64,000 nt of DNA from Melampsora larici-populina 98AG31. Its lineage: Eukaryota > Basidiomycota > Pucciniomycetes > Pucciniales > Melampsoraceae. Each line of letters opens with the position of its first letter. The stretch's first letter is position 1. The DNA is taken from NCBI RefSeq assembly GCF_000204055.1, contig NW_006768860.1, forward strand, positions 1,504 through 65,503, read 5' to 3'. The translations under genes and the position numbers were made by a program. The notes below the pieces were generated by a model. That model had not been told where the DNA came from. It worked only from the letters and a program-made list of their open reading frames with translations, and did not search any database. Of this stretch, positions 35,389-48,200 are shown one piece after another.

Positions 35389-36600
35389 TCAAATTTGATA
35401 AGGTTTTTTATACCAAACTTTCAATTGTTTTAAACTTTGAGGTAAAGTAAATCCTAAACCAAAAGATTGAAGGTAAAATTCTTTGAGATTTGATAAGATT
35501 TGATTAGAAAAGTTTGAAAGTTTATCAGAGTTAATTTGGATGATTGATTTGGGTTGAGGAGAGGATGAGGATTGAGAAGGAAGATTGAAACAAGATTGTA
35601 ATTCGTGATCTAGATGTAATTCTTCATGCGATACTGATTCTTGGTGTGATAGTCCGTGCGATTGTGATTGTTCATCAGACTTAGATTTATCCGATTGTGA
35701 TATTCGATCTTCACACCATCTCATTAACTTGGTTCCATATGATTCAGGCTTCCAAATAGATTGAGTCAAGATAGTAAGAACGGATCCAGATTGAGGAATT
35801 CGTTCCCTTAGTCTTGTCCCCAAGATAATATCAGTTGAGAATCGATCACCGATAACAATTAGATTTGGAATTTGATCTGTTCTATTTTGGAGTTTTGTGT
35901 CGGGTCGAATCATCACTTTAGCTGAATGATTATGTTTTTGATCAAATCCACCAAAGTAAGATTGGATCGAATGAATAACCGATTTAGCCGGTTTAGGATG
36001 ATCGTGTATCAAGATGGTAGAATTGAGTTTTCGAGTTAAAATCTCTGCCTATCAATTCATTCCGAATAGAAGAGTATGAGTTGGAAGGATGATAAATATT
36101 AGTATCGTCATTTCTACTAAAGAAAAGGAGAGACTCAACTAGTAGAAGTTGATGATCAACTTTGGTATATCCTGCCGAGTTACTTACTACTAATACATTT
36201 TCATGACCGAACGTTTTCAGGCAATCATTCCATGAGTGTCTCAGTTCATCTATCAAGCGATCATCGCCTGCTCTAGTCTGTGTGACGATGGGATATACAA
36301 ATGTTAGTTCTTGATAAATTTGTCTTGGAACTCAATAGTGTTTCATAAAGAAATACTTAACTAGACAGTTATCTTTATCAATGATGATACCATTGAATCC
36401 ACATCGTTTTAATGAAGTCCAATTACAATCTCGAATATCTGTTGAAAATAGCAAATGATAAGTTTAGATTCAAATGAAGACTGCAGCGAACGATTGAACT
36501 TACCATTAATTTTGAAATTGGGTTGAATGAGTTTTGAATTTAAATTTGGTTTCTTGATAAGAATCTTACCTATCTCGATTATTGCACTAAAGTTGATCAT
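35389..36600 (-). CDS. GEP4: Mitochondrial phosphatidylglycerophosphatase GEP4 (HAD family)
   Basis: Removes phosphate from phosphatidylglycerophosphate to give phosphatidylglycerol, the step before cardiolipin, at the matrix side of the inner mitochondrial membrane. The start is ATG 36600: MINFSAIIEIGKILIKKPN resembles the short N-terminus of yeast GEP4. Exon 1 (36600-36504) joins 36438 onward through Asp-Ile-Arg-Asp, leading to the HAD nucleophile motif IIIDKDNCL (near 36385). After further introns VLVVSNSAGY gives the motif-II Ser, KPAKSVIHSI the motif-III Lys, and VIGDRFSTDIILG (near 35865) the GDR-D motif. The C-terminal part (35740-35500) has a Ser/Gln-rich insert not expected in short yeast forms. 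Same orientation as CDC40. No breaks seen. Confidence 0.88.
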
Positions 36601-39090
36601 CTCGATATGCTGAGGAAATTACAACCGATTCGAAATATTCAGGAAGATGTTGGCCACCATATACCTTTGAAAAACCATACATTTCAAGTTCAAACGTTGT
36701 TAAACCCATACATATCCTGATATCGTTCACTCAATTCTTCTGTCAATCATGATCTCGTGCGACGCCTTCCAAATCTCTTCCATTGCTTCAAATCCCCAGT
36801 ACTCCTCATCATATCCCTGAGACATAATGTCATACCGCAAAGACCCAACGATAATCGCATCTCTTTTCAATTCAATGCATCCAATGGACAAACCTACTTA
36901 CTCCGTGGTTCTGTGTCATTTTTAGTTTGGACGGGAGAAAACCAGACATGTAGGTTTTGCTACACGTTGATTGAAGAAGGTCTTTGAACGAGAATCTGGC
37001 CCGTCCCGTTTGTTCCAATACGGCATTGTCAATTTTGGAACTGGTCCCAAATTACTTTGCTTTACCTTTGTCTACGCGGCTGTTTCCAATATGGAAACAA
37101 GGAATTGAAATATGACACGAGGATCTGAGATTGGAGGTTATTCTTAGATATTTGTATTGAGCATCTTCAACAAAATCCTTAATCTGATGGAAGAAGCTTA
37201 GTGTAAAGAACCTCTGATGTTCCTCACTGTGGGATAGATTTATAATCTCAAAACTGGATGGGAAGCTCTAAATTAGAGAGCTGAGGGAATTCTAGAACCG
37301 ATGTGCAGTTCTGGATCCGAAAGGATGATGATCAAGACCTTAGTCTAGATTCCCTCTTACAGGAATTACAATTAAATGGTATAGAGAAACAATAAGAAAG
37401 ATAGATAGAAAAGGTTCACCTGGCTCCGACAGGATGATAATCAGGATGTTAATCTAGATTCCCTAAGGAGCCGGAACTTGAAGCGTATGTGTCAGAGAAA
37501 TACTCATTCACAAAGGGTGCTCTGGAATCACCTGAGTATAAATCCAACCAAAATCTTTTCAAATTTTCATCAAAACTCTCCGTGTGTTCATATTGATGTG
37601 TAACAAGGATACCATGACATGGTGTTTTTAGATGGCCCAATTCAAAAATACAATGGTTCATGAGAATAGTGAATTTTCAAAGACATCCAACACATTGCTT
37701 AAATTCTACAAACACGGAGAGTGGCTCATCCAGTTTTGACTGCTTTGAAGTTTCTGGAAAGCTTGGATTCACTGCACAGATTCATATGTCTATATGACTT
37801 GAAGTTGAGACAATTGAATACAAGAGTGAAGGCTTACTTGTTCTGCAATCTTTATTGGCTTATGTAATACATTGATTGTGGAGCACCAAATGAGTGAAAA
37901 CATGAAAATGCAAAAAAAATGAAACTTCCCCTATCAGTCCTGTTGAGCTTATCCCAAGACTGGGTCTGCTGGACCTGACAACCCTTTTCCTGTCATCACT
38001 CTCCATGGGTAATCAGTGACACCTGTTCTGACTCAGCCAGCTCAATCCACAACCTTTATTTCTCCATATTAGCAAGAAATTTTTGCTTTCAAGTTATCAC
38101 AAGTGATATTCTATGGGATGTGAAGCTACTGGAGACTTTTCACTTGAATAACTTCTGCAGAAGAATTGAGTTGTAGAGATTGTTTGAAACAACCAATAAA
38201 TGTATCAAACAACTTACTCATGACAGTTGGAAGATACAACTATAAAGAGTTTCATAATTATTTCCTTCAACATCATTACTAAATATCTACAACAGTCATG
38301 ATTATACTCTCAAAAATCATAAGAGAACAATGAATGGTAAAATCAAATTGAAAGGAACAAAGGGATCTTCTCTCAAGGAGGCTTGAGATAGCATGAGATA
38401 AGCTCAACAGGCCTTTTAAGGGAAGTTTCATTTTAGTGACTGTAGTTTGTAATTCAATAACGATTACAAAAAAATTCCACACTTATTCTTGTATGTAACT
38501 GCCTCGAGTTCAAGTCATGAAACTGAGATATGAAGCTGTGCAGTGCATCCAACCTTTCCGGAAACTTATGCCCCACTTGGAATCTATTGGTGGCCCTCAT
38601 CATACCACAATGCAATCACATCAAGCTTACCAATCCAACATGCTGTGCTGTCATACTTATCTATCTCTGCTTATTCTTCTGTAGGTAAGTTCATTACAAA
38701 AGTTGAAACTCTGCTTGGCATATATGACCTGTTAGGGATTTGGACTGCACAATGGCATTCATCAAATTCCAATATAAACTTTTGAATATTTCAGGCAACC
38801 AAACATGTTGAGACCAGAGTGTTTCTTGAGTGATGTTGCAATTGATGCGCTTGATAGATTCTATGAAAGAAACATGTCATAGAATGCAATCTTTCATCTA
38901 CAGCCCCATATGTTGCAAGTGAGCTTTTTTCACCACTGTGCTACAATCCCATAAATACAGCTACTGCTTGACCTGGTGTTCCTCTTTCCGTGCCACAATC
39001 TTTCCCTTTGTTTATCGTTCCCTTCTACATAGTCAAGCTACATCTCAAGAGACACACTATAGTTGAACTAGGTCTTCATCTCATCCTGTC
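36601..39090. other. 2.5 kb spacer, no gene recognised
   Basis: Short frames at 36757 and 38543 are open but carry no known domain. A direct repeat pair, TCCGA-AGGATGAT-ATCA...CTAGATTCCCT, occurs at about 37316-37352 and 37426-37462. Remnant mobile DNA is likely, but no element ends were found. Confidence 0.35.
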
Positions 39091-42000
39091 TTGAAGTTCA
39101 TATCATTGAACACCATTATGCAATGCGCATCTATCCTATGTGTTCTTGTTTTAACCTTCTATTCCACTAAACTAAAGCCGGTCAAAATCAGATTCCCTGG
39201 AGGAAGTTCACCACAGCTCCCTTCTTCCAGCCTTCCCTTCCAAGAAGGTGGACCACACTCCAAGTGCACCTCATATAACACCACCAAGAAAGCTGAAAAT
39301 TGCTTGCCTGACAATTGGCACAAGGGGAGATGTTGAGCCCTACATTCCATTGTGCAACGGGCTGAAAAAAGAAGGTCACTTGTGTAAAATTGCCACTCAT
39401 GCTGAATTCAAAGATTGGATTGAATCATATGGTAGCAAATTTGCAAGCATAGGTGGGAGCTCAGTGGAGCTCATCAAGCATGCCACTGAATATGGTCAGT
39501 TTGAATTTCTTTTTGAGGATCTTGAAGGGTCAGTCAATGACAACATTATCAATAAAACTACCTGTATCTTGAGATACAAGGTAATTTGAGTTGGTTATTT
39601 CAAAGGAATTTCATCGTGCAGGTGATCCAAGCCAACACACTTCCAATATTCTCTGTGGAGCAGAAACACTCTGGGATGAATTTCTGTGGAATAAGCATCC
39701 ATGCTTGCACTTATTGATTTGAAGATTTTTGGTGGTGCTGACGAGTATTCTCAAATGCCCAAGCCAATACTGATCCATGACACACTGCTTCTCATACAGG
39801 TGTTCTGACACCCAGTTTCTGGAAAACAGGTATCTCAAAGGTAGGTTGACATGTATCATGAAGGATCACAGCAAAGTCTGACCAAAAATCTATGTTTGTA
39901 GTTTGGCAATTGGTACCAAGAACTACTACAGATGTCCTACAATGCTGTCAAAGATCATGACTTTTTGATTGAAACTCCTAGTGCCTTTGTGGGGACAAAT
40001 TTTTGAAGCTTTGAGAATACCTTATTACAGAGCTTTCTATATGCATTGGACTCAAACAAGCCATTATCCTCAGGGATTTTTCCCTCAAGCTGCCCGACAC
40101 ACAGTCGTCTCTGACATAACATCTGTGCTGTAAGCCATACTCCATCAAAACCCATACAAATTTGGCCATCTGCAGAAAAATTGCAGGGAAACTGGGTACA
40201 TAACCCATAGCTTTGTAGTACCCCATAACCCATAAGGCTCTTGAGGGAAACCAGAGTTCATAACCCATAAGACAGGGGTCATTTGTTTAAAAAAACTGAG
40301 GGAGGCTTGAAAACCTCTAAAGAATTAAGATAGAGATTTACAGACAAACTCTATGGACACTAACCTTATTTAACTTTCACACACCACACATCACAAACTC
40401 AATTACATTATACTGTTGTTCTTGAAAAGCTTGTCCAAGTTTTCCCGCCAAGCTGCTCGAGTTTTGCAGGCAAACTTGGACAAGCTTTTTGAAAACAACA
40501 GTACTTCCTGAAAACTTGTCCAAATTCAGTGTGGCCAACATGAAGGTTTCAAGAAATTTGAAAACATGCAACAAGAAGCAAATGAAAAAGAATCTATAGT
40601 AGGAAATATACCTCCACCACCACTGGCACGGCCTACCCATCAAGAATTCCTCAAAGCCTTAGATATCATGCTATCTTACTTGGAAAGTGACAATGCACAA
40701 GAAGTGTGGGGGTATGAAAGGGCCATCTGAGCCTCTGTTGAAGACTGCCAATTACTACGTGTTAAAGCTGCAAAGCAGCAGACTCTCTCTGATATGTTTT
40801 CAAGGTTTCCTAACAAGTCTATTTTTTGCTTTGTACAATCTTTGTCATAACCCATATTTTGTCTGCAAATATATAAATATGGCTTTTGAAAGAGATTGAG
40901 GTAACCTATACTCTAGCAAAACCCATACTTTTGGGCCACTTTTTTTGGGTATGGGTTATGTCAGAGACAACTGTATACCTTTCTTCAATTCAATCAGGTG
41001 ATGTACAATCTTCACCACTTGAGTAAATCTATTGACCTGTACTAGCTAAGCAACATCATCAATCAGCTATGAGGTATTTGACTTTGCTGCTTGGCTTGGG
41101 CTCAGTGCACATATCAACAATTGATGTAAGAGTAATGGCCTACCAGAAATTTCCTTCTTGGAACTCCGTAAACGGAGATACCCATTCTTACATTGCTTCA
41201 GTCCATCTGTGGTTGAGAGGCCAAAGGCCTGGGACCCATTGGTGACCATTACTGGCTACTGGTTTTTAAATGAAAAGCCTGAAACTATCCGCAACAAGAC
41301 ACCAGAGGATGAGATCCCTCAAGGTCTAGAACAATTCATCCACAGAGCATGGGGCAATAGGAAGAAGATTGTTTATATTGGATTTGGATCTGTATGTTTG
41401 CATTTGGTCCTGCTGTCTCTCCTGTAGATACCTGCTCATTATTGAACTGTGAGATGCCTTTAGGTCATAGTTGAAGACCTACCAAAGATGACCAAGACCA
41501 TTGTAAAAGCAGTGAGTGATGCAGAGGTCTATGCAGTTGTCTCAGCAGGCTGGTCAGGACAAGAATCAAAGGCTTCAAATGAGAAAGGCCCTGAAGTGGT
41601 GAAGAAGAATGAGCTTTTTACAGAAAATATGTTCTATATAAAATCAGTTCTGCATGATTGGCTTTTCCCTAAGATTGATGCAGTGGTACACCATGGAGGA
41701 ATAGGAACAACAGCTGCCAGCTTGAGAGGTATGTACTCCAACAATTCAACTTCTCTATTGCAAGTCTAATTTTAGAATAAATTGGAGGTTCTGATGTCTT
41801 GAAACTCCCTTGGATCAGCTGGAATACCAATCATCATCAAACCTTTCATTGGTAGATACCATTTCTCACATAATTCAATAGCAAACTCTTGACTCCTATA
41901 GTTACTTTGACTAATGGTAAATGATTATATATTTGCCACTAGCTGATCATAAATTTTGTAAGTTGATTCATTATGTTTGTTCTGCAACTACAAGAATTGT

Positions 42001-42563
42001 TGAAGCTGAGGCTGTCTGAACTTCTGTGAAAACTAGGGGCCACAAGGGTGAAATATCTAGGGGTGGGCACCAGCTTGAAAACTTTTGATACAGAAGAACT
42101 ATCCAGGGCTCTTAAGAGTGCCACACAAGATCCTGACCAGATTGCACGGGCAAAGGAAATTGGAAGGAAGATAAGAGAGGTGAGCTTGTGCACCAGTGGC
42201 AAATCTAAAATGTTGCAAGCCATTCTGAAAATGTGGGTTTTTTTCTCACAGGAAGATGGAGTTCAAAATGCCATCAAATTCATATACCAAGTGAGATCCA
42301 TTCATAATTAGGCACTCTCAAATACCATCAAATTTGATTCTTTATCACTACTGAGAATTGAATCTGATTTTAAATAGCAATATGAAGAAGCTAGGAAAAG
42401 GAGTCAGCAATACTCACAAAATTCCAATAACTTCAATAACCAAATAGCTAAAATGGAGATGTGGGTCAAAAAGGCCTTCACAATGTTCATATTCTTGATC
42501 ACCTTTGCCCCTCAGATGATCTACTTGGGTGCTCAATCTTTCATCAAACCAAAGAATCCCTGA
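39091..42563 (+). pseudogene. Sterol 3-beta-glucosyltransferase-like (ATG26/UGT80 family), probably broken
   Basis: The family transfers glucose from UDP-glucose to sterols. The N-lobe motif KIACLTIGTRGDVEPYIPLC (39290-39350) is followed by CKIATHAEFKDW. After introns come NWYQELLQMSYNAV and FLIETPSAF (near 39965), EALRIPYYRAFYMHWTQ, LHCFSPSVVERP and TITGYWFLNEKPE (41190-41270). The C-lobe has IVYIGFGS, AVVSAGWSGQ, AVVHHGGIGTTAASLR, then short exons restoring IPIIIKPFI, DHKFW and ATRVKYLGVGTSL. The protein ends in a hydrophobic helix (FTMFIFLITFAPQMIYLG) at 42563. Damage: the frame shifts by one base in a T run near 40003-40007, a MITE is inserted at 40102, and the roughly 40-60 residues expected between the two lobes were not found. 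The start is unclear; ATG 39091 gives a signal-like N-terminus in another frame. The PH/GRAM domains of ATG26 are absent. Confidence 0.7.
40102..40973. mobile_element. 872-bp MITE inside the glucosyltransferase gene
   Basis: The left end CAGTCGTCTCTGACATAAC faces the right GTTATGTCAGAGACAACTG, one mismatch over 19 bp. TA follows the right end; CA precedes the left, so the TA duplication may have mutated. An inner hairpin near 40431-40502 (TTGAAAAGCTTGTCCAAGTTT against AAACTTGGACAAGCTTTTTGAA) adds a second palindrome. Same family as 43064-43754. Confidence 0.75.
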
Positions 42564-43063
42564 GCTTGAAGACCAGACTTTGACACTTTGATTGTCAAGG
42601 TGGTAGATTCTTCTTGCTATCTTTTGATGGTGCTGTCAAAAATAAACATTCTCCAACATATGTACCCTTGGTTTTGCCTGCTTCTACTTTTAAAACCAAA
42701 TTTCTTGGTCTTCTTCCAAGAGTTCTTTCTGTTTGGCTGACTACTTGAACTGCAAGGCAGTGTTTTCCATTGTTTTCCTTTTTTCAGAATTACCCAACAA
42801 ATAAAAGATTTGAACTCTGGATTGGTTTGCAAAAAGTTATCAAAATGAAAAAAATCAGTCATATTCCACACTCTCAGAGCATTTTCATGGAGTAACAAAT
42901 GGAAATTGCTCAACATCCAAAGATTTAAATTGGAATATTGAATTTGAGTGTTGGAAGTGCTATGTCATTTTTATCAAGATTTCCAGAGAACCTTTGATAA
43001 GTCCTATCTGTGATATCCTCATCTCATCTAACACTTGGTCTTGAGTTCTTCTCTTTTCCACTA
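42564..43063. other. Spacer downstream of the glucosyltransferase
   Basis: No gene or repeat recognised. Confidence 0.35.
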
Positions 43064-43754
43064 CAGTTGCCTCTGAAATAACCCATATGCCCAATAACCT
43101 GTGCTCTACATTGACTCATGGGGTTTTAGCTCCAAATTTTTTGTGGATGGGGGAAATGGGTCAGAAACCCATGAGCTCACCATTTCCCTTACCCCATATA
43201 TTTTTTTAAACCTGCAAGAAAACACCCATAGTTCCCCCCAAGAAAAAAATAAGATACTGCACAGGAGACTCTTGAGACACCTCTCAAAGCTCTTCATAGC
43301 CATCTGACTTCATCCATTCCACACAAATCATCATAGCTCAACACAATTCATCACAGTGTCAACTCTTCTGCCAAAAAAATGCTTCCTAATGACTTTTGAC
43401 TTTTTTCTGTCTCAAAGTGATGGAGAAGGATTTGCTAGATCGAAAATTGAGAAGATCAGTGTATGATCTTTATACACCAGCTGAGGAGAAAATCATTGAT
43501 GATGTGTGGCTCTTTGGTACAGCACTCCCCAAAATACTAGTACAGCCTAGCCTCTTGTCTTTCCTTATTCAATCATTTTGAATCTGCAATGAAAGCACTT
43601 CACAATAATGTCTAAAATTTCTAAAAAAATCTCTGCAATTACCCAAGAATCCACTGGTATGGGTTATTGTAGAGAATCTTGCTAACCTATCCTGTATGAA
43701 AACCCATAGCTTGTGGGTTCCGTAAAATGGTATGGGTTATCTTGGCAACAACTG
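43064..43754. mobile_element. Second copy of the CAGTTG-ended MITE family, 691 bp
   Basis: The left end CAGTTGCCTCTGAAATAACCCATA faces the right TATGGGTTATCTTGGCAACAACTG. The termini match the 40102 element, including the ATAACCCATA block. TA precedes the left end and TC follows the right. A short inner frame (43396-43581) was not recognised. Confidence 0.65.
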
Positions 43755-45219
43755 TCCTGGTGACAGTGTGTGACCATATAATGCACAAAGAACCCCACCC
43801 TTGTTCATATCCCCAAAAAACCACATCATGCAGCTTTTGTGCAATGACAGAAGGTGCAGGGGGGTAGTGTCATTCAGAAGTCTGAATAACTCTTATCTGT
43901 GTGCAATCACATCCATATCAGGTAGAGCTCCAAGTTCCATTGACTTGGACTCATGATCACACTGTATATTGAATGTAAGAAGTCCTAAATTATTTGATTG
44001 AGACAATAGATGGCCCCTTCTGGTGTGGAATTATATGTAAGGTTTTGTAATATTCAAGGTCAAACTTTGTGATCTTGAATAACAACCTTCATTGTCATTG
44101 TTTCTTTTTCTTTCAGAAATAAGTCAAGTTTCTCTCACTTCTGCTTGATTTTCAACTTTTTCCACACAGGATCTCATGTAAAATAAAACTCTTCCTTTCC
44201 AGAACCTAGTTCATCACAACAATAAGCACACTGAAAGTATCTTGATTTTAGAGGAGCAACATTCCTCCTATAAATCTGGTACTAAGCAACATTTCAATTT
44301 GGTCATAAAACACCCCAGAAATTGTGATCAGGCTGGGATATACACAAGTTCAGATTGATACATTTCTGCCCACATACCACAAATCATGGGAAGAGCACAA
44401 GACCGGAAGAGCACAAGACCTGATAAAAAACTCCACAAAGATACTTTGATGTGTTGAGCTTTTATACAATCAGGTACCTGCTGTCTGACTGTTTTCTTGG
44501 AAGATGAAGTCAAGTTTTGAGTCTTGAAGTTTTGAGTCTTGAGGCCAAATCCTCCTCTACTATCCTCCCACTGAAAATTCAAATGATGTTGAGAACTTCT
44601 TGGTCAAAAAATACTAGTCCCATCTAAACTTCTAGGCAACATACACGGATTTGATAATGAGCTTTGGAGTCCGCTCAGACGGCTGGGATGCATTTTTGTC
44701 AAAAAAATCTCATTCATCACAACATAGCCTTCAGAACTGCCAATGATAGCTTGCAATACCCTTACAAATGACTTCTTGCAATTTGTCAGTCCTTGAGTTT
44801 GAAGATTCTCCACAGACTTGGATTCAAATTTTTCACTGATTTGGCATTTTGTCTTCATTTTGAGAACCAAATTTTAAAGCGCACATCCAATATAATTCAG
44901 AATAACATACTACAGCTGGATCCCAAGCACAGGTGGTCATGATTCAAGAAAACAAAGATGAGGAGGAAAGCATTGAGCAACAACATCCCGCGCGCGAATT
45001 GTCGTGTAGTCTCGGGTCCAAGGCTTGTAAGCTCGACGCGATATAAGCATATGGTTATGCTTATAGATATTCCTTTACGCTCATCCCATTCTCAACAAAA
45101 AAGTTGACATCACCACCACCACCACCACAGCACAAGAGACCAGACGATATCGATCAAATTCACAAAAGAAAGGAAGGGAAAGAACAGAAAACACAGGACT
45201 GATTCAACAATCTCAGAAA
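43755..45219. other. Spacer and CFT1 upstream region
   Basis: Contains two small tandem duplications (GGAAGAGCACAAGACC twice near 44390-44421; GTTTTGAGTCTTGA twice near 44513-44540) and a CAC trinucleotide run (about 45108-45128) in the probable CFT1 5' UTR. A GC-rich patch, CCCGCGCGCG, lies near 44986. No gene recognised. Confidence 0.4.
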
Positions 45220-48200
45220 ATGAATTCATTCTACCGACAACATCTGAGACCATCTGGAGTTCAATTCTCAACTCAAATCTCAATCACACCATCTACTTCA
45301 AGGAAATCAATTCATCATCATCATCAATATCCTAATTATAAAGTTATCACCAATCTAGTCATCGCTCGTTCAAGCTACCTTCAACTTTTTGAAGTTTGTC
45401 AGTCAACTTTGACCAATGAATTCAAAGTATTTCACGTCTTGGAGCATCAACTTCATGGTATCGTCACTGGACTACAACCTATCACGACCATTGACACGCA
45501 TGTAGATGGTTTAGATCGCTTATTAGTTAGCTTTAAAGATGCCAAAGTGAGTCTTACGATCTTTCTTATCATCGTATTTTGAAATTGAACTAACCTACCT
45601 TCTTGTGCTGGAAAGATCACGCTACTCGAATGGTCACATCAACAATCAGATCTAGTTCCCATCTCATTACACACATTCGAAAAGCTACCACAAATCACTC
45701 AAGGTGACTTCCCAACGATCTTTGACCAATTAGAAACTGATCCACAATCAAGATGTGCAATTTTAAAATTACCTCAATCTACAATTGCTGTCTTACCGTT
45801 CTTTCAAGAAAACAATTTAGATCTTGAAACGCTTTTTTCAAATTCGAATCCATCAGCTAATAATCAAAGAATTCAATCTTTCCCTTATGCTCCTTCTTTT
45901 ATTATTGATTTAAATCAATCTCAATCTTTCAAGTCTCAAACTCAAACTCATTCCCAGACTCAAACTCAACAAAAATCAATCAAATCAATCATCTCCTTCA
46001 AGTTTCTTCCAGGATTCAGTCAACCTACATTAGCAATCTTATATACTTATCAACATACATGGGCAGGTAGATTGGAAAATACCACCGATAGTTGTTCATT
46101 GATCTTCATCACTCTAGATCTCTCTTCAAATCATTTTACAATCATCTTTCAAATCGATAATTTACCTTACCATGCACATTCAATCATGGCTTGTCCGAAA
46201 GAAGTAGGCGGTGTATTGGTGATCTGTGCAGACATGATCCTTCATATTGACCAATCTTCTAAACTGATCGGCATTGCCACAAATGGCTGGTCAAAACTTT
46301 CTACTCACCTTGATGTACCCACACAACAGATGGTCAAAATCGTAACTGAAGATGGTCAAGATCAAGAAGAACGTCTGAAGGTCAGATTAGAAAATTCTAA
46401 ATTAGTTTTTGTTACTATCGATCGAGCCTTAATGTTCTTAACCGATGGTCAAATCTTTAGACTTTGTTTATACCAAGATGGTCGAACATTGATCAAATTG
46501 TGTTTAGAAAAATTTCCGGTGGTCTCCGTGATCCCTTCTGTAGCTGTAAAGATTTCAGATCATTCTGTGTTTGTGGGATCTATGCTGGGTGATTCGATCG
46601 TGATGGGGATCGAGTTTGAAGGGGAAAAAGAGGTTGAGGTTGTAGAGGAAGTGGAAGTGGAAGTGGAAGCTGAAGTGGTTCATCAGAATGGAAATGAAAT
46701 GGAAATCGATCAGGCGGAAGAGGATGGTACAGTACACACATTCTCTCTCTCTTTATTTCTTCAGAAGAAAACCACCAAGCTTAAATTGATTTATTCTTGA
46801 TTATTGGTACTGTATATGAACAATAGAGATATATGGGAAAGAAGAACCAGATGATAAGAAAACAAAAGATCAAGATGGTATAGATTCTATAATAAAAGCC
46901 ACGAACAAGAAAATCCATCGAGAAATTCGAAGTTTGAGACTTCATGATTCCATCAGTGGCCATGGTCCTATTCGAGATTTTACCATGTCTAAGATTGGAG
47001 GATTCGAAGTCAGTAGGTTTTTTTATATCTGAGACAAAAAAGTTGACAGCAGAGGCTGAATGGATGGTGTTTCGATAGGATTCACTAGAAATGGTGGGGT
47101 GTACAGGAAGTGGAGAGACAGGTGGATTGACAATTTTCTATGTAAGTCATCCCAAAAGTACATATATAAGCTGGAACAAACACAGAAGTCTTGATGGTTT
47201 TTTGTAATATGGACGCGAAAAGAAAGAGATGCCATTGATGAAGCGTAAGAAATTGGATTCGACAAATGAATCGATGAAGATTACAAATTTGAATTCGATC
47301 GCTTTTAATGATCCCACTGGAAGTCCTGGATGTGAATTGGCTTGGATTTCAATTCATGATCGTACAAAGGTAAGTTTTACAGCCATTGATTTTGGTTGAT
47401 TGAATTCATGGCATTGAAAACTGATAGGTTCGACTTTGATGATTGATTAGATCTTTAGCATGATTAAAAATCCTGAAGAAGGTAATCGAACAAGTGATCT
47501 AAAGTTTATGAAAACTTTGAATGCTTCAACGATTTATGTTGCTATGTTCTTTGATCAGACTTGTTTTTTACAAATCACTTCTTATGAGATCAAATTGCTA
47601 AAAGTCGTTGGTACGTATCTGCAATCATTGAAAATGATACCCTGATAAATGTCTGACTCGCTGATCTGGTTTGTATTCATTTTTTAGGCTTTGGAGAAGT
47701 TCAAGTCATTAGACCGATCGAAACGGAGAACAAAAAGAATAAGATAATCAGAGCAAAGGTCGTTCAAGATTATATTTTGTTGGAAACTAGTGATCATCGA
47801 GTGATGCTATACAAAGGCCAGGTGGATTCACTGACGATTGATCGAATTCAGTTACCTCAATTGGTTAGTATCTGACATCTTCTCTTGTTTGGAATAAATA
47901 GACAAAGATGTTCATTTGTTGTTTCGGGTCGACAGTCTAAACCTGTGACGTATGCTAGTCTTTTTAGCGCTCATTTACCACTATATGATCATGATGATCA
48001 AACAAATGGAATTGGCTTGGATAATGACGAAGACGCAGAAAAGCCTTGGCTATTTGTTACTGATCTTGGCGGTGTTCTACACGTTTAAGTCGTTTCATCT
48101 TACACTTCTTTCTCATTCTTGATGGGCAGAAAAGAAAGAGGATTGATCGTATATCTTTTGTGTGGTGGTGGTGGAATCCATTAGATCTTAAGTCTTCCCG

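Noticed and set aside
36757..36987. Plus-strand frame upstream of GEP4
   Set aside because: Its first codon is GTG, no domain or splice pattern is visible, and it is likely promoter DNA.
38543..38785. 80-codon plus-strand frame
   Set aside because: Looks protein-like in parts but has no recognised family and no joined exons.
45108..45128. CAC repeat as a possible regulatory array or His-coding exon
   Set aside because: Short simple repeat upstream of the CFT1 start codon; nothing supports a function.
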